Shown here piece by piece: positions 15,101 through 23,809 of a stretch of DNA of 64,000 nt; position 1 is the stretch's first letter, and every line of letters begins with the position of its first letter. Made by a program: the position numbers and the translations under genes. The DNA is taken from positions 35,886,106-35,950,105 of the forward strand of contig OZ020303.1 in assembly GCA_963971305.1 (NCBI GenBank). The letters are read 5' to 3'. Source of the stretch: Arcuatula senhousia. Lineage: Eukaryota; Mollusca; Bivalvia; Mytilida; Mytilidae. The notes beneath the pieces are model-generated. The model worked only from the letters and a program-made list of their open reading frames with translations, made no database searches and was not told the origin of the DNA.

Positions 15101-17451
15101 ACCAATATTAAAGAAACGGCAATTTAAAAAATCACAATGGAAAACAGCCAGCAGTCTTCAACATGACCAGAGGTCACTGCTTGCTGTCTTGAATTGGCCC
15201 AAGTCTAAAAATACAAAACATAAGATTCAAACAAATCCCAATATTATCAACGAAAGACCCATTCCTGGACATAAAACAAAAATCAGATGGTTGACAGGGA
15301 CAAACAAAAGCTTTGACAAGGATTCCTGGCTTAGGACAGGCACATATAAAATTTGGCGGGGTTAAACTATTTTTTTGTGCCCAACCTTTCCCCTATTGTT
15401 TATCTTGTACAAAGCAAAAAAATAACACATGTATTTATTACTTTTGATTTTAGATGTAACATGCCCTATACCAGAAATATCCGATAATGTTGAACAAATC
15501 AACCACATTACCCAACTAAATCCCGGGACGATGATTGAATATAAGTGTAAATCCGGATACCTGCTTTTAGAGGGAAACCTTCGAAGGACCTGTCTGCTTA
15601 ACAAAAGTTTGACAGGAAGTGAGCCTGTATGTCTTGGTATGTTTATAATATTGCAAATTGAAATATACCGGTAAGTGTTTACTTATATATACTATAGTAC
15701 ATAAGTAGTTAAACAATATACCACAGCCATAGTCTTACGAATTCCGACAGGCAATGTTCCAGCGACAACAAAGGATACTTTGGAGCAGCTAACACTGGCG
15801 GTGATGTGTCATGGGCTGGACGACCCATGGCACACAGCGAGTCTATAGTCGTGACTTTAAAAACCCATTCAGCTCAGTACCACAGTCACAGGATGCTGCA
15901 AAATCAACGATGATTCTACATTTCTTTGATTGAAAAGAAGCAAACGGGTATCAAGGGACATTCGAATGTCTTGATGTCTAAAAAAATACCTTTTCTTCAA
16001 TTTATGCACTCTTTTTATTGTTAAACGCAGTTGCTGATCTTATACCAACCCCAAATAATATGGTTGAACTTCGTGAGAGAGCATTGGACGGAATGGATGG
16101 GGAAGCCTATACTGCAGATAATAGGGCTCTTCGAATTCACCGGTCGGGCAAAATAGTCAGATGGGAGTTTTACAGCGTTTTTAATGGAGAGGTTGCTTTC
16201 CAAGTATGGAGAAAAGAAGACGCCGACAGGTACATAACTGACTTTGGTCCGTCACGTAAGCCTGTTTGACCTATTTTTCGGGATGGGAGTAAGACATTTA
16301 TAGCAAGCACAGCTCGTAGCGGGCACGAAGTGCCCGCAAGAGCGGAGAGCTCTACAGCAAGTTCCCGCGAAAAATTTGCCTAATGCTGATATTGATTTTT
16401 TTTTCGTCCGGATATGCTTCTCACAATTTCACGTGCACACAGGTTCGATATGAATTTGAAAATAATTACCAATTTTGCTAATCGCCTTACAAAAAAAATC
16501 TTTGTAAATATAGAACAAGGATAAACATATTCTGAAGACGATGAGTTACTTCATTTTTTAAGTAAAACAAATTTTATTTTTATTTTTTTACGCTCATTCG
16601 CCCCAAATACATCGTCCCAAACTGAACGTTCTAGAAAATGATTTAATTTAAATAAAAATAAGTGCATCAAAAGTGTCCACGTCTTTTCGGGAATGGGTCC
16701 TCTAGATCTTATATTCTTAATTCTAAACGATTTTATTCCTCAATTGAGGCGTGGAACTCCGTCATATGAGGGCCAAAAAGAGGATCCATCTTTGATCATT
16801 TGTATAGGGGGAGCTTTCTTCAACTCAAAAGGTATGTAAAAATACAATTAAGCTATTCATTGACATCTTATATTTTTGCTGTGCTCGCATTTAGGCAATG
16901 CCTATCTCATATTAGTCCATTTACAGGTTTTGAACATTTTCCGTCTTTTTTTTTGGGTCTAAACGATGACTTACGAATTTGACGACAGGACATTAACCAA
17001 TTTAGTGATGTCTTTTTTTGGGCCTTTGTTAATGACTGTTGCTAGCTATTGTTTTTATGCACTTTTATTTTTAAATATATATTTTAGAATTTGCTTATCT
17101 TATTCACTGTTTATATGTTCGAATTTCAGATATAAACTAATAGGACAAAACGTTTTGCTAAATTCTGGAATTCATCGAACTAGACAAATTGAAGTTTTAT
17201 CGGCTAACCAGATAGAAGTCCAGGAGGGCGATATGATAGGATTCTATTTACCCAAGACCAATAAGGGAGGAATCACTTTTGACAAATGTATTTCAGAGTA
17301 CACTTTCGGTGATTTCGGAGACCAAAAACGCATACGACCACGACCGAAAATGAAAACGTCCTCTGGGTGGAAAGAAGGCGACGTATATGATGTCATCGAA
17401 GACAAAGGATTTGAGTGTAAAGTTATATCGCTACGAGCTTATGTATTGTAA
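498..17451 (+). CDS. Mosaic secreted astacin metalloprotease with ApeC, CUB, kringle, ShKT, CCP and C-type lectin domains (5' partial)
   Basis: Twenty-three exons join with consistent phases: 498-639, 862-922, 1339-1444, 2008-2099, 2995-3121, 4264-4395, 4826-5098, 5364-5567, 6676-6813, 7042-7151, 8370-8506, 8843-8964, 10808-10934, 11490-11608, 12307-12441, 12635-12814, 13162-13318, 13599-13705, 14223-14327, 14667-14801, 15454-15636, 16031-16229 and 17130-17451. All introns are GT/AG. The product in the window is about 1,136 residues ending at TAA 17449-17451. The first exon begins two bases into a codon, so signal peptide and propeptide exons lie upstream of the window. Approximate residue order: astacin 1-176, EGF 178-216, ApeC 221-425, CUB 427-548, kringle 550-627, ShKT 632-668, CCP 677-734, C-type lectin 736-857, ShKT 860-900, CCP 905-963, unknown domain 965-1136. 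It is probably an extracellular zinc protease directed to a glycan or microbial surface; that role is inferred. No internal stop or second signal peptide suggests two genes. Confidence 0.9.
2160..2730 (+). repeat. Tandem array of about 145-bp units in intron 4
   Basis: About four degenerate units recur with a spacing near 145 bases. The markers are GATACTACATGTT, GGGGGTCAATGAT and AGGTCACTGCAACC. The array begins next to a (GTCC)n run near 2185-2220, a layout also seen in the 5909-6475 array. Confidence 0.75.
3531..3800 (+). repeat. 75-bp tandem repeat in intron 5
   Basis: The marker GAACAAGCATAAAACCC starts at about 3531, 3606, 3681 and 3756, giving an exact 75-base period. There are about 3.5 copies, nearly identical, so amplification was recent. 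Confidence 0.85.
3970..4180 (+). repeat. Degenerate repeat of AATCAAGTAATCA in intron 5
   Basis: The core GTAATCAAGTAATCA recurs five or six times at roughly 40-50-base spacing, with variable linkers, just upstream of the EGF exon. Confidence 0.6.
4264..4395 (+). CDS. Exon 6: EGF-like module
   Basis: A single 132-nt exon in phase 1-1 has six cysteines spaced as in the EGF-like repeat that commonly follows astacin domains. The pattern is CPGFNMTC, then CTCRCPKG, then a final C in TGC. It probably acts as a spacer between the protease and the following ApeC domain. The window start shown by an in-frame ATG further upstream is not real coding sequence; the acceptor AG at 4262-4263 defines the exon. 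Confidence 0.85.
4826..6813 (+). CDS. Exons 7-9: ApeC (apextrin C-terminal) domain
   Basis: Exons 4826-5098, 5364-5567 and 6676-6813 encode about 205 residues matching the ApeC layout I know. It starts with a WP dipeptide and a GCP motif. Next come GQYCFF and NGFCPKGFEEG, then WHFCCREDG, then PFTLFP with a cysteine (ECQEV), and a late CYYWP. ApeC domains occur in cnidarians, echinoderms, amphioxus and molluscs. Some members bind bacterial peptidoglycan; binding by this copy is inferred. The domain starts and ends in phase 1, so it is a movable unit even though it is split in three exons. Confidence 0.85.
5909..6475 (+). repeat. 160-bp tandem array in intron 8
   Basis: AGTTTTCCGCACTT recurs at about 5986, 6147 and 6307. 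Each copy is followed by a conserved CTACCATGATGAGTTACAGG segment. There are about 3.3 units. The left edge has ATGCCCCGCC and a (GTCC)n-like run, typical of a short inserted element rather than unique intron. Confidence 0.8.
7042..8964 (+). CDS. Exons 10-12: CUB domain
   Basis: Exons 7042-7151, 8370-8506 and 8843-8964 give a standard CUB domain of about 120 residues. It opens with CGE, continues with SPNFPQNY and a Cys before WTV, then FTTFDID, CDDYLEIR, YCGRRF and GFKVV near the end. The four CUB cysteines are present, and the acidic residues that bind calcium in many CUB domains (D before YLEIR) are kept. Astacins with CUB domains (BMP1/tolloid type) are known; here an ApeC domain sits between protease and CUB. 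Confidence 0.93.
9251..9400. mobile_element. Palindromic foldback element (MITE-like) in intron 12
   Basis: The left arm near 9251-9276 (ACAATTGTTTACTGGTCAT) is matched in reverse complement by the right arm near 9370-9397. The centre also pairs (GTACTTAC with GTAAGTAC, around GGCGCGTAGCGCC). It encodes nothing. Confidence 0.75.
9983..10145 (+). repeat. Dispersed repeat, copy A (intron 12)
   Basis: The segment with GACTCGCTATGTGCCATGGG, GTCCAGCCCATGACACA and AGTATCCTTTGTT has a reverse-complement copy at 15758-15885 in intron 21 of the same gene. The 73-codon open frame here is a by-product of the repeat. Confidence 0.8.
10808..11608 (+). CDS. Exons 13-14: kringle domain
   Basis: Two exons (10808-10934, 11490-11608) encode a kringle of about 78 residues. 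It has CYTNRGEDYRG, CLPWTS, NFCRNPGSGTRPWCYT and a final RDYCDPC. The FCRNP and PWCYT blocks are diagnostic of the family. There are two cysteines beyond the usual six, in QHC and EDC, which could form one extra disulfide. The intron splits the domain after HPG in phase 2, while both outer boundaries are phase 1. Kringles bind ligands such as lysine-rich peptides in vertebrate proteases; the ligand here is unknown. Confidence 0.93.
11183..11240 (+). repeat. Short copy of the 30 kb duplicated repeat
   Basis: GGATATCGACCATGTGCA with its flanks matches the end of the 244-bp units at 30231-30474 and 30612-30855. It is a fragment inside intron 13. Confidence 0.65.
11867..12085 (-). mobile_element. 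Single-unit member of the GGCCGGATTT element family (intron 14)
   Basis: The left end ATGGCCGGATTACGTTAAAC and the right end AAAATCCGGCCAAAAATG form inverted ends. The interior (AACAGGAAGTAGGTGAGAGACAGACCTGAAAT) matches the units of 37587-38314 in reverse orientation and also the element at 59361-59600. Confidence 0.7.
12307..12441 (+). CDS. Exon 15: first ShKT module
   Basis: One 135-nt exon in phase 1-1 encodes a six-cysteine ShKT domain. Cysteines appear in NCYD, DCHI, FCHA, LCRE, SCGF and FC, the last three forming the typical CxxxCxxC end. ShKT modules often accompany astacins in nematodes and cnidarians. This exon has exactly the same length as the second ShKT exon (14667-14801). Nothing here indicates a venom function. 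Confidence 0.88.
12635..12814 (+). CDS. Exon 16: first sushi/CCP module
   Basis: One 180-nt exon in phase 1-1 encodes a sushi (complement control protein) repeat. It has four cysteines: KCSTP, FKCNTG, ICLSDGTWSG and a final VCG. The DGTW between the third and fourth Cys is typical of the family. Confidence 0.88.
13162..14327 (+). CDS. Exons 17-19: C-type lectin-like domain
   Basis: Exons 13162-13318, 13599-13705 and 14223-14327 encode a C-type lectin fold of about 120 residues. It begins CPNGWIPFKKRCYKW, has WLGLTYDEN and WLDDGT in the core, and ends WYGTACSSEKYLAVICK. The sugar-binding EPN or QPD tripeptide is absent, and the usual WND calcium motif is replaced by DWYG. Classical calcium-dependent sugar binding is therefore doubtful, although the fold and disulfides are intact. 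Confidence 0.9.
13963..13992 (+). repeat. (TTTCTA)n microsatellite
   Basis: Four to five copies of a hexamer TTTCTA lie in intron 18. There is no coding role. Confidence 0.85.
14667..14801 (+). CDS. Exon 20: second ShKT module
   Basis: One 135-nt phase 1-1 exon has six cysteines in the ShKT spacing: ECQD, DCER, ACET, LCPK, SCNQ and QC. Together with the next CCP exon it repeats the ShKT-CCP pair of exons 15-16, so the pair was probably duplicated around the lectin domain. Confidence 0.85.
15072..15365 (-). mobile_element. Retroelement 3' tail remnant, reverse orientation (intron 20)
   Basis: AGATGTGGAATAAGTGTACG (15073-15092) is the reverse complement of a motif at 20668-20700 and 56970-57003. 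The right end, near 15325-15365, has the reverse complement of AACCCCGCCATATTTTATATGTGCC, found in the retroelement tail near 56705. The pieces fit a degraded retroelement end. Confidence 0.55.
15454..15636 (+). CDS. Exon 21: second sushi/CCP module
   Basis: One 183-nt phase 1-1 exon encodes a sushi repeat: TCPIPE, then EYKCKSGYLL, RTCLLN and a final VCL. The expected Trp before the last Cys is replaced (LTGSEPVC). The start is fixed by the acceptor at 15452-15453. Confidence 0.88.
15758..15885 (-). repeat. Dispersed repeat, copy B (intron 21)
   Basis: This is the reverse-complement copy of the 9983-10145 repeat, recognised by GTGTCATGGGCTGGACGACC and AGCAGCTAACACTGGCGG. Two inverted copies within one transcript could pair as RNA. 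Confidence 0.8.
16031..17451 (+). CDS. Exons 22-23: C-terminal domain of unknown family
   Basis: Exons 16031-16229 and 17130-17451 encode the last 172 residues. The segment looks like a beta-rich extracellular domain: alternating hydrophobic strands, WEFYSVFNG, FQVWRK, YKLIGQNV and EGDMIGFYLP. I do not recognise a named family. It resembles, from memory only, beta-sandwich tails seen in other invertebrate secreted proteins. Only two cysteines are present (DKC and FEC). The in-frame stop is at 17449-17451. Confidence 0.8.
16293..16920 (+). mobile_element. Small inverted-end element in the last intron
   Basis: The left end TTATAGCAAGCACAGCTCG is followed by the palindrome GCGGGCACGAAGTGCCCGC. 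The right end has GCTGTGCTCGCATTTAGGCA. A second copy with the same ends lies at 36990-37445 in the opposite direction. It fills most of intron 22 (16230-17129). Confidence 0.7.
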
Positions 17452-17557
17452 AAGAAAAGAGTGACTGGAAACTAATTTCGTGTATATTAATTTTTCATTT
17501 ATTTTATGCTGCACATGATGAAAAAAGGAAACAAATGACAAATATTCATAATATCAG

Positions 17558-17563
17558 AATAAA
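17558..17563 (+). terminator. Polyadenylation signal AATAAA of the astacin mosaic gene
   Basis: A canonical AATAAA lies 107 bases after the stop codon of the + strand gene. It is the first such hexamer downstream of the stop, so it is the likely 3' end signal. Confidence 0.6.
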
Positions 17564-18123
17564 ATATACCTACGAAATGTGTTTTTATCTGTTTTTATAC
17601 TATAAAGTGGTGTTCTGAAGCGTTTTACAATTTATATTGGTAGACTAAGTTATTGATTTTTTGACAGCAATGCAACGTATATGCAACAAAAATCAGGAAC
17701 AGCCTTCTGGAGCACACCCAAGTTAATTCTTGTTTAAACAGCCTTGAGTTTGCCTTAATGACAGTTTAGTTGTGTATTTGTGCATATTTTTTTATGCTGA
17801 GGGAGTCTTTTAGTTTGTTTCAAGTAAAGTCCTTGTCTTTTCGGAGTTCCGACCTTCGAATGTCCTATTATGTTCCTCTTTCTTGCTAATGATAGACATT
17901 GTGGTATGTGATGCAAAAACTCAGAAACGGCTAATTCTTCTTAAGATGACTCTTACCGTGGAAGTTATATAAAGGGTTGTCTATCTAACTTCCATTCTCT
18001 TATGTTTTAGCTGAGAAAATTATAGCGAATTAATTATCTCAGGTTTTAGATTATCATCGCATTCGATGGTTGATGCTTATTTGTGGTGGGCCGTATTGAA
18101 AATAGTTTGATTAAGTCAGTTTT
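17564..18123. other. Intergenic, with a weak retroelement-tail trace
   Basis: Apart from a stretch at about 17690-17890 that resembles retroelement tail fragments in introns 5 and 10 (TTCCGA..., GAGCAC...), I see no gene here. Confidence 0.4.
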
Positions 18124-19050
18124 TGTCTCGCCTGCGACGAATAGTCGCGGAAGGCGAGACATAGGTATTACTTTCCGGCGGCGGCGTCGTAAACTTTTTT
18201 GTAAGACTTTTGTTGACAATGGATTGCTTGAAAAGTATAATAGCTAGGCATCTGATATTTGGTATACAGACAGTTCAGGTTATGGTCTACGCAACTGTCA
18301 CCGTGCCGTGTGACCCTGACCCCATTTTTACGCTCCAGTGACTCTGTGAACTTAGGTCTTTTTTCAGGTCGTAAACTTTTTTGTAAGACTTTTGTGGACG
18401 ATGATTTGCTGGAAAAGTATATTAGCTAGGCATCTGATATTTGGTATACAGACAGTTCAGGTTATGGTCTACGCAACTGTCACCATGCCGTGTGACCCCT
18501 CCCCCATTTTCACGCTCCAGTGACTCTGTGAACTTAGGTCTTTTTTTCAGGCCGTAAACTTTTTTATAAGAATTTTGTGGACGATGAATTGCTGGAAAAG
18601 TATATTAGCTAGGCATCTGATATTAGGTATACAGACAGTTTAGGTTATGGTCTATGCAACTGTTACCATGCTGCGTGACCCTGACCCCATTTTCACGCTC
18701 TAGTGATTCTGTGAACTTAGGTCTTTTTCAGGCCGAAAAACTTTTTTGTAAGACTTTTGTGGACAATGAATTGTTGGAAAGTTATAATAGCTAGGCATCT
18801 GATATTTGGTAAACAGACAGTTGCGGTTATGGACAACGCAACTGTCACCATGTCATGTAACCATGACCCCATTTTTACGCTCCAGTGAACTTACGTCTTT
18901 TTTTCAGACAGAAAACTTTTTGGAATAAATGTGTGGACAATGGATTGCTTGAATAGTATAATAACTAGGCATCTGTTATTAGGTATACAGACACTTATTG
19001 TGTTGATATCAAGGCAGTTGATTTTAGTGATGGTGCCGGCAGGCGAGACA
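18124..19050 (+). mobile_element. Inverted-end element with five 180-bp tandem units
   Basis: The element opens TGTCTCGCCTGCGACG and closes GCCGGCAGGCGAGACA, which are inverted. Between them, units starting near 18189, 18369, 18552, 18730 and 18905 share GCTAGGCATCTGATATT and GGTATACAGACAGTT. The first three units are very alike and the last is the most diverged. No protein is encoded. Confidence 0.85.
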
Positions 19051-21383
19051 TACTTTTAGTGGCCACACTTGTGTATTTCTTTGCTTTGTATTAAGACTAC
19101 TTCTTGACTTTTTACTTGATGACGTCCACAATAGTTTAAAAACAATCAAAGCACCATTCTCTTACTGGGTGCAAATATTATCTTGAATAATATTGACTTT
19201 CCTTTATATAAACTTTATGTTTATAGAAGACATGATTATATGGATAGATTAAAAAGTCAAAATATAAAGATAATGCACTATTTAAAGAACTTTATCTTGA
19301 CGTTAACAAAATTGATATATCCATTTCTTACGGCTGCTTGTAGGTACTACAGTACTACGAAACTGCGAAACACATGTGTTCTGACAAAGACTTTAATACC
19401 AAAATGGTATGATTAAATATACCTTGAAAAAGCAAGGGATGATCTTTAGGAGTGGTTGGTGGTCTGTACCTCCGTACCACTGTGTGTGGATCACTTACAC
19501 TTTAAAGTATCCATCTTTCAAAGCCAAATACTTTGTGTCGATGTGTCCCTCTCTTTAAATGTTACTTATTTTGGGCGATGTATTTGTAAGCTGTGGCTGT
19601 AACAGTTTAAGTGAAAATTATAAGCTTCTCTCTTTATTTTTTTGTCGAATTTCACATGAACATAGATTTGACAAAACCACAGACCGATAAATTATTAATA
19701 TACAGGTCTTTAACAGCACTAGACATGGGTTCCTAGAAAAAAATGGAACATTTAGAAATCCAGTGAAAAACATTATGTTTCAACATACATGCATACATGT
19801 AATAAAAATAACTTTTGGCCATCATTGCCTTTTTTTTTTAAGACGCACCAAACAAGTGTGCGTTGTAGACCACTAAGGATTTCATTCTTGTCTTTTTTCT
19901 ACATTTTTTTTTTATCTCGGCTTTTTGAAATCAGAATGCCTCATTGATACTTTTTCGCTTCTCTTTGCATAAGAATATAGATTATAATTCTGCAAGTTAA
20001 ACGGTTTGTTAGTATCACAAATGAAAACTGACTACTAGATTGCACGAATGAAAAACTTCTAGAGAGTCTGAGAAACAGCTAGAGTGTCGCTGTGAACTAG
20101 CGACTGAACTGAAGAGCATCTTCGCAAGCCAAGGGTTACGGTGAAGATGAGAGATAGCGGATCGTAACCCTTGGCTAGCGAAGATGACTGAAGAGAGACC
20201 TTCGACGTCTCACTGTTGGTGCACTGACTTAAATGTCGATACTAAATGAGACACAGTTGACCGAAAATATAATTTACTATGATAATTCAGAAGATGACAG
20301 TTTTACATAGATGGAACCGGTCAGGTCGAGTGCTGATATCCAATCTGCCTAAAACATGAAACGGCAGATCTATTTAAAAAAGATTAACATAAGAAAACAT
20401 GAAAATGATGTAACAATAACAATTCGAAAGATTTCTCGAAAAGAAGCAGTTTAACGAATTAGAGTTTAAAACCAAAGGATAATTGAGGATTACAAAAAAG
20501 TGTCAAGAACTATAGATCTATACTATTGTCCTTCAATTTATAGGGTAAGGTGTTAAAAATAATTAAATAGACAGATTATAGTAATCCATAGAAACTTTTA
20601 AAAGTAAGAATTTCTCACATTTCTGTACAAATATAAGTGTTTTTAAAATATACGTTTATAATGTAGGTTGTGTCGCGTACACTTATTCCACATCTCATTT
20701 TCTTCTATTTCAATAAAAGGAGGATGTCGGTAATATTTGCAATAAATCCGAAATGTAATGAAAAATAATTAAATCCAAATAAAGAATAAACTCTAGAATT
20801 TCACAAGTAAAGAAATTTTCAAAATTTTCTTTACGACAACTGGAACAAAACGTTTTTCAACTACAAAAATGTAAATAAGGATGTCCGCTAGTCTTGTTTT
20901 GGGATTTCTGTCATTTTTTCGTAATCCTCTAGTTTTTGTTGTGTTTTGTGTAACTACCGGACCCAAAGATCGCAATGAAGGGGATGTTTGGCGCGCCTTA
21001 AAACCTCGTTTAACACACCATTTATTTTGAAATACCTGTACCAAGTCAGGTCCATTGCGATCTTCATTTTTTCCGGTATGTCTTCCTTGTTTTGTCTTGT
21101 CTTATGGACATTTGTGATTGATTCTCGGTAATTTTGTTATTATATATACTATAGTTATACATTTTTTACCATCAAAACAGGATTTTTTTTCCCACAAACC
21201 TCCTATTATCGCGTATCAATGTGTTTAATATGTCATAAAAAGGCTTTCAACAAGGTTTTATCAAATCCTATTTATTCTGTCATGGGTTTTAAGAGCTAAA
21301 TATGGCTAATGCTAAACCTATGAGAATGTCAGAGAAAACCTTTACCCGCCAAAACTTTAACGTCAATTATCTTGAAAACCACA
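19051..21383. other. Intergenic; no gene seen
   Basis: I find no supported coding exon in this AT-rich stretch. It contains a 24-base inverted pair at 20117-20186 and a TGTGTCGCGTACACTTATTCC repeat copy at about 20667-20705. Confidence 0.5.
20117..20186. repeat. Inverted repeat (hairpin), 24-base arms
   Basis: CATCTTCGCAAGCCAAGGGT at 20117 is answered by its near-perfect reverse complement ending at 20186, with a 22-base loop. It may be the centre of a small foldback element. Confidence 0.8.
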
Positions 21384-21493
21384 GGGACCTGCTCCCGGCC
21401 TATGGGGTTTAGAGTCAAAGAGCCATCATCAGCTAGAAAAAAATTAGCTAGTGGCTCTTTGACTCTAACCCCAAAGGCCGGGAGCAGGCCCCT
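21384..21493. mobile_element. Near-perfect palindromic element, about 45-base arms
   Basis: The arms GGGACCTGCTCCCGGCC... and ...GGCCGGGAGCAGGCCCC pair over about 45 bases, including AGAGTCAAAGAGCCA, with a short loop around 21430-21447. It is MITE-like and non-coding. Confidence 0.85.
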
Positions 21494-23228
21494 TTGATAC
21501 TATAATAGTCGGTTCATTGTGTTGCTTATAAACAAAGAAGAATAACCGTTATATTTGGCTGATATGTCTAACCTTTTCGACTGAAGATTTTTACTTTCTG
21601 AACTATGATGAAGTACTCTATTCAACAGTTGAAAAGACACATTCATGATAAAAATTCCATTTTTATTGCAAAAATGAATCTTGACATAAATAAAATAACA
21701 ATAAAAAGTTAAAAACACGTGAATTCAAACAACAGAATATATACTCTCTACAAAAAGAAACGCAACATACGAAGATATTTAAAAATACCATTGAAATAAA
21801 AACAAGAGGCTCCCAGGAGCCTTAATCGCTCACCTGAACTACACAGATACACATATTTTGTAGATATTATTGTGCTTAACCATGTGTAATTAGATTTCTG
21901 AAATATCTTGTTTAATTTTTAAGACAAAGGGCTTAAAAAGTGCAAAATTTGGCAAAAAATACGAAAAAGGGCAATAACTCCCACATCAGCTGTCGGATCT
22001 TTTTCAAAATTTCAGGACAGGTAGATATTAAAATGCTGATCACTATTGATTCTTGCACCATTTTGATATCTGAAACTATTTTTGAGTTATTAGCAAAAAA
22101 ACATCAATTAACCATATGTTCTATTTTTAGAACATAGAGTAAATTGCATATTTACCCTATGTTTTTTGACGAATCAAAAATCAGAACGATAGAATTGTAA
22201 CATATATCAAACATGATACAAGTCGGTAATACGGTGTGTATATGCTATTCAACATGTGTGCCAAGTTTAGATGCAGTTGGTCTTATGGTGTCAGACAAGT
22301 TTTAATCTTTGAAATTCAGGGGAAAAGTAATGAAAATGGTAAATTTTGACGCTTTAAGGGCCATGACTCCTAAAAGAAATGGTCCTATTACATGAAATGT
22401 AGATCTTGATGTGCTAAATCATATGCAATTTGAATTTTTGAAATAGTTGGTTAACAATAGGCTCAACACAAGGTGTGAATTTCCCCCGTACACCGCATAT
22501 CGGTTGAAAGAGTTTTGAACAGGGGATTCCCTGTGATTTTTCTTCCAGAGAAAAAAGTCAGCATGAAAACATCATTGTGAACTAAAATACCCAATTTTAC
22601 TAAGAAATTTTCTGCAAAACATTCCAACAAATGTCAAACAGTATAAGAAGGAAGGTTCAGAGATTTTGAATAAAATGGGAGGAGTGTAGTGCATCAAGAT
22701 TCAAATGGGTATACACGAGAAGCCTTACTATTATCCCATAACAAACGTAAAACATAAGACATTTTCGATTTTTAAAGACCTTCTGAAAATTCTGATCTAA
22801 GCTTACGGAAAATCGGGCATCTCAGTACTGATTTAACTGGATCTACGCATGCACCAACGTCTAATTGCGCAAGCGTTAAATAGGAAAAAAGGCGCGCACT
22901 TGTGGGTGATTAAATTCTGACATTGTTATCTTGCATGAAACGTTCTTTTGAAACTGGGGATAGCAATTTGAGTACTGTCTTACAAAGATTAAAAATTAAA
23001 GATAAAGTTGCCCCTTTACAAAATCCATGTCAAATTTCAAAAAGCTATTGCAACAACTGATGATATAAAACTCAACTTTTGTATGCGATGCAATTTCAAA
23101 TTATTTGTATGTTGCGTTTCTTTTTTTTTGAGAGAGAGAGTTTATAATAAAGGATTGCAACAATTATAACAAAAAATGTTTATCCATGATAACAACGTCC
23201 GTCGGAAGAAGTGAATAGAAAAATAAGA

Positions 23229-23666
23229 TTATGATAGTCCAGATAAACTAACTTGCGACCTATTGCGAACTCTCCTGACGAATCTAGTCACCTCGTTTAT
23301 ACAAGAGCCTTGAGCATTTGAATGTCCTAGAGCCAGAACTGTCAAATCCAGAGATCTATAGAGCACCACTGTTTCAGTTCCTGAGGATCCTATAATCATT
23401 TTCTCGTCACCAACTGTCCTGAAACATGTATAGTCCTTCCCGCAAATTGTTAGTTTCATAATCAGCGATGAAGGTCCTGAAAATGCACAGTTGATACCAC
23501 GCATTTCATTTTTGATACAATCCAAGTTCTTTGTACAACATAACATTTTATTGTTATTATTAAAGACAGCAGCTTTCGTTACTTTTTTACCTCTTAATAA
23601 ACTGTCTAGAGAATCCTTCCAGTTAAATTCATCCCAGACAGAATTATTATTCAAGTCTGCAGTCAT
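23229..23666 (-). CDS. Divergent profilin-like protein, copy 1
   Basis: A single exon encodes 145 residues. The pattern fits profilin: an N-terminal NWKDSL with the conserved Trp, KAAVF, then GINCAFSGPSSL, LTICGKDYTCFR, MIIGSSGTETVVLYRS, LTVLALGH and SCINEVTRFVRR at the C-terminal helix. Profilins bind actin monomers in the cytoplasm. The usual C-terminal Tyr of the poly-proline site is not seen, so some partners may be lost. A reading frame extends upstream through GTG 23696, but an in-frame TAG lies three codons before it and no ATG occurs, so I start at ATG 23666. Cysteines at LCC, NCA, ICG, YTC and SC are shared with copy 2 and unusual for profilins. Confidence 0.75.
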   Translation of the reverse strand: MTADLNNNSVWDEFNWKDSLDSLLRGKKVTKAAVFNNNNKMLCCTKNLDCIKNEMRGINCAFSGPSSLIMKLTICGKDYTCFRTVGDEKMIIGSSGTETVVLYRSLDLTVLALGHSNAQGSCINEVTRFVRRVRNRSQVSLSGLS

Positions 23667-23786
23667 TGTAAAAAGACTGGCTAAACAGAGGAGCACTGGC
23701 TGCTAAATGTGAAACGATAAAAAATGTTGATATCAAATCAATTTAAAATTCATACTTTAAAATTCTCTTTTACATTTAAAAACCCC

Positions 23787-23794
23787 TATATATA
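23787..23794 (-). promoter_or_regulatory. Possible TATA box for profilin-like copy 1
   Basis: TATATATA lies about 121 bases upstream of the chosen ATG at 23666, a plausible distance for a short leader. AT-rich context makes chance occurrence possible. Confidence 0.4.
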
Positions 23795-23809
23795 GTGACA
23801 CAAGTCAAA

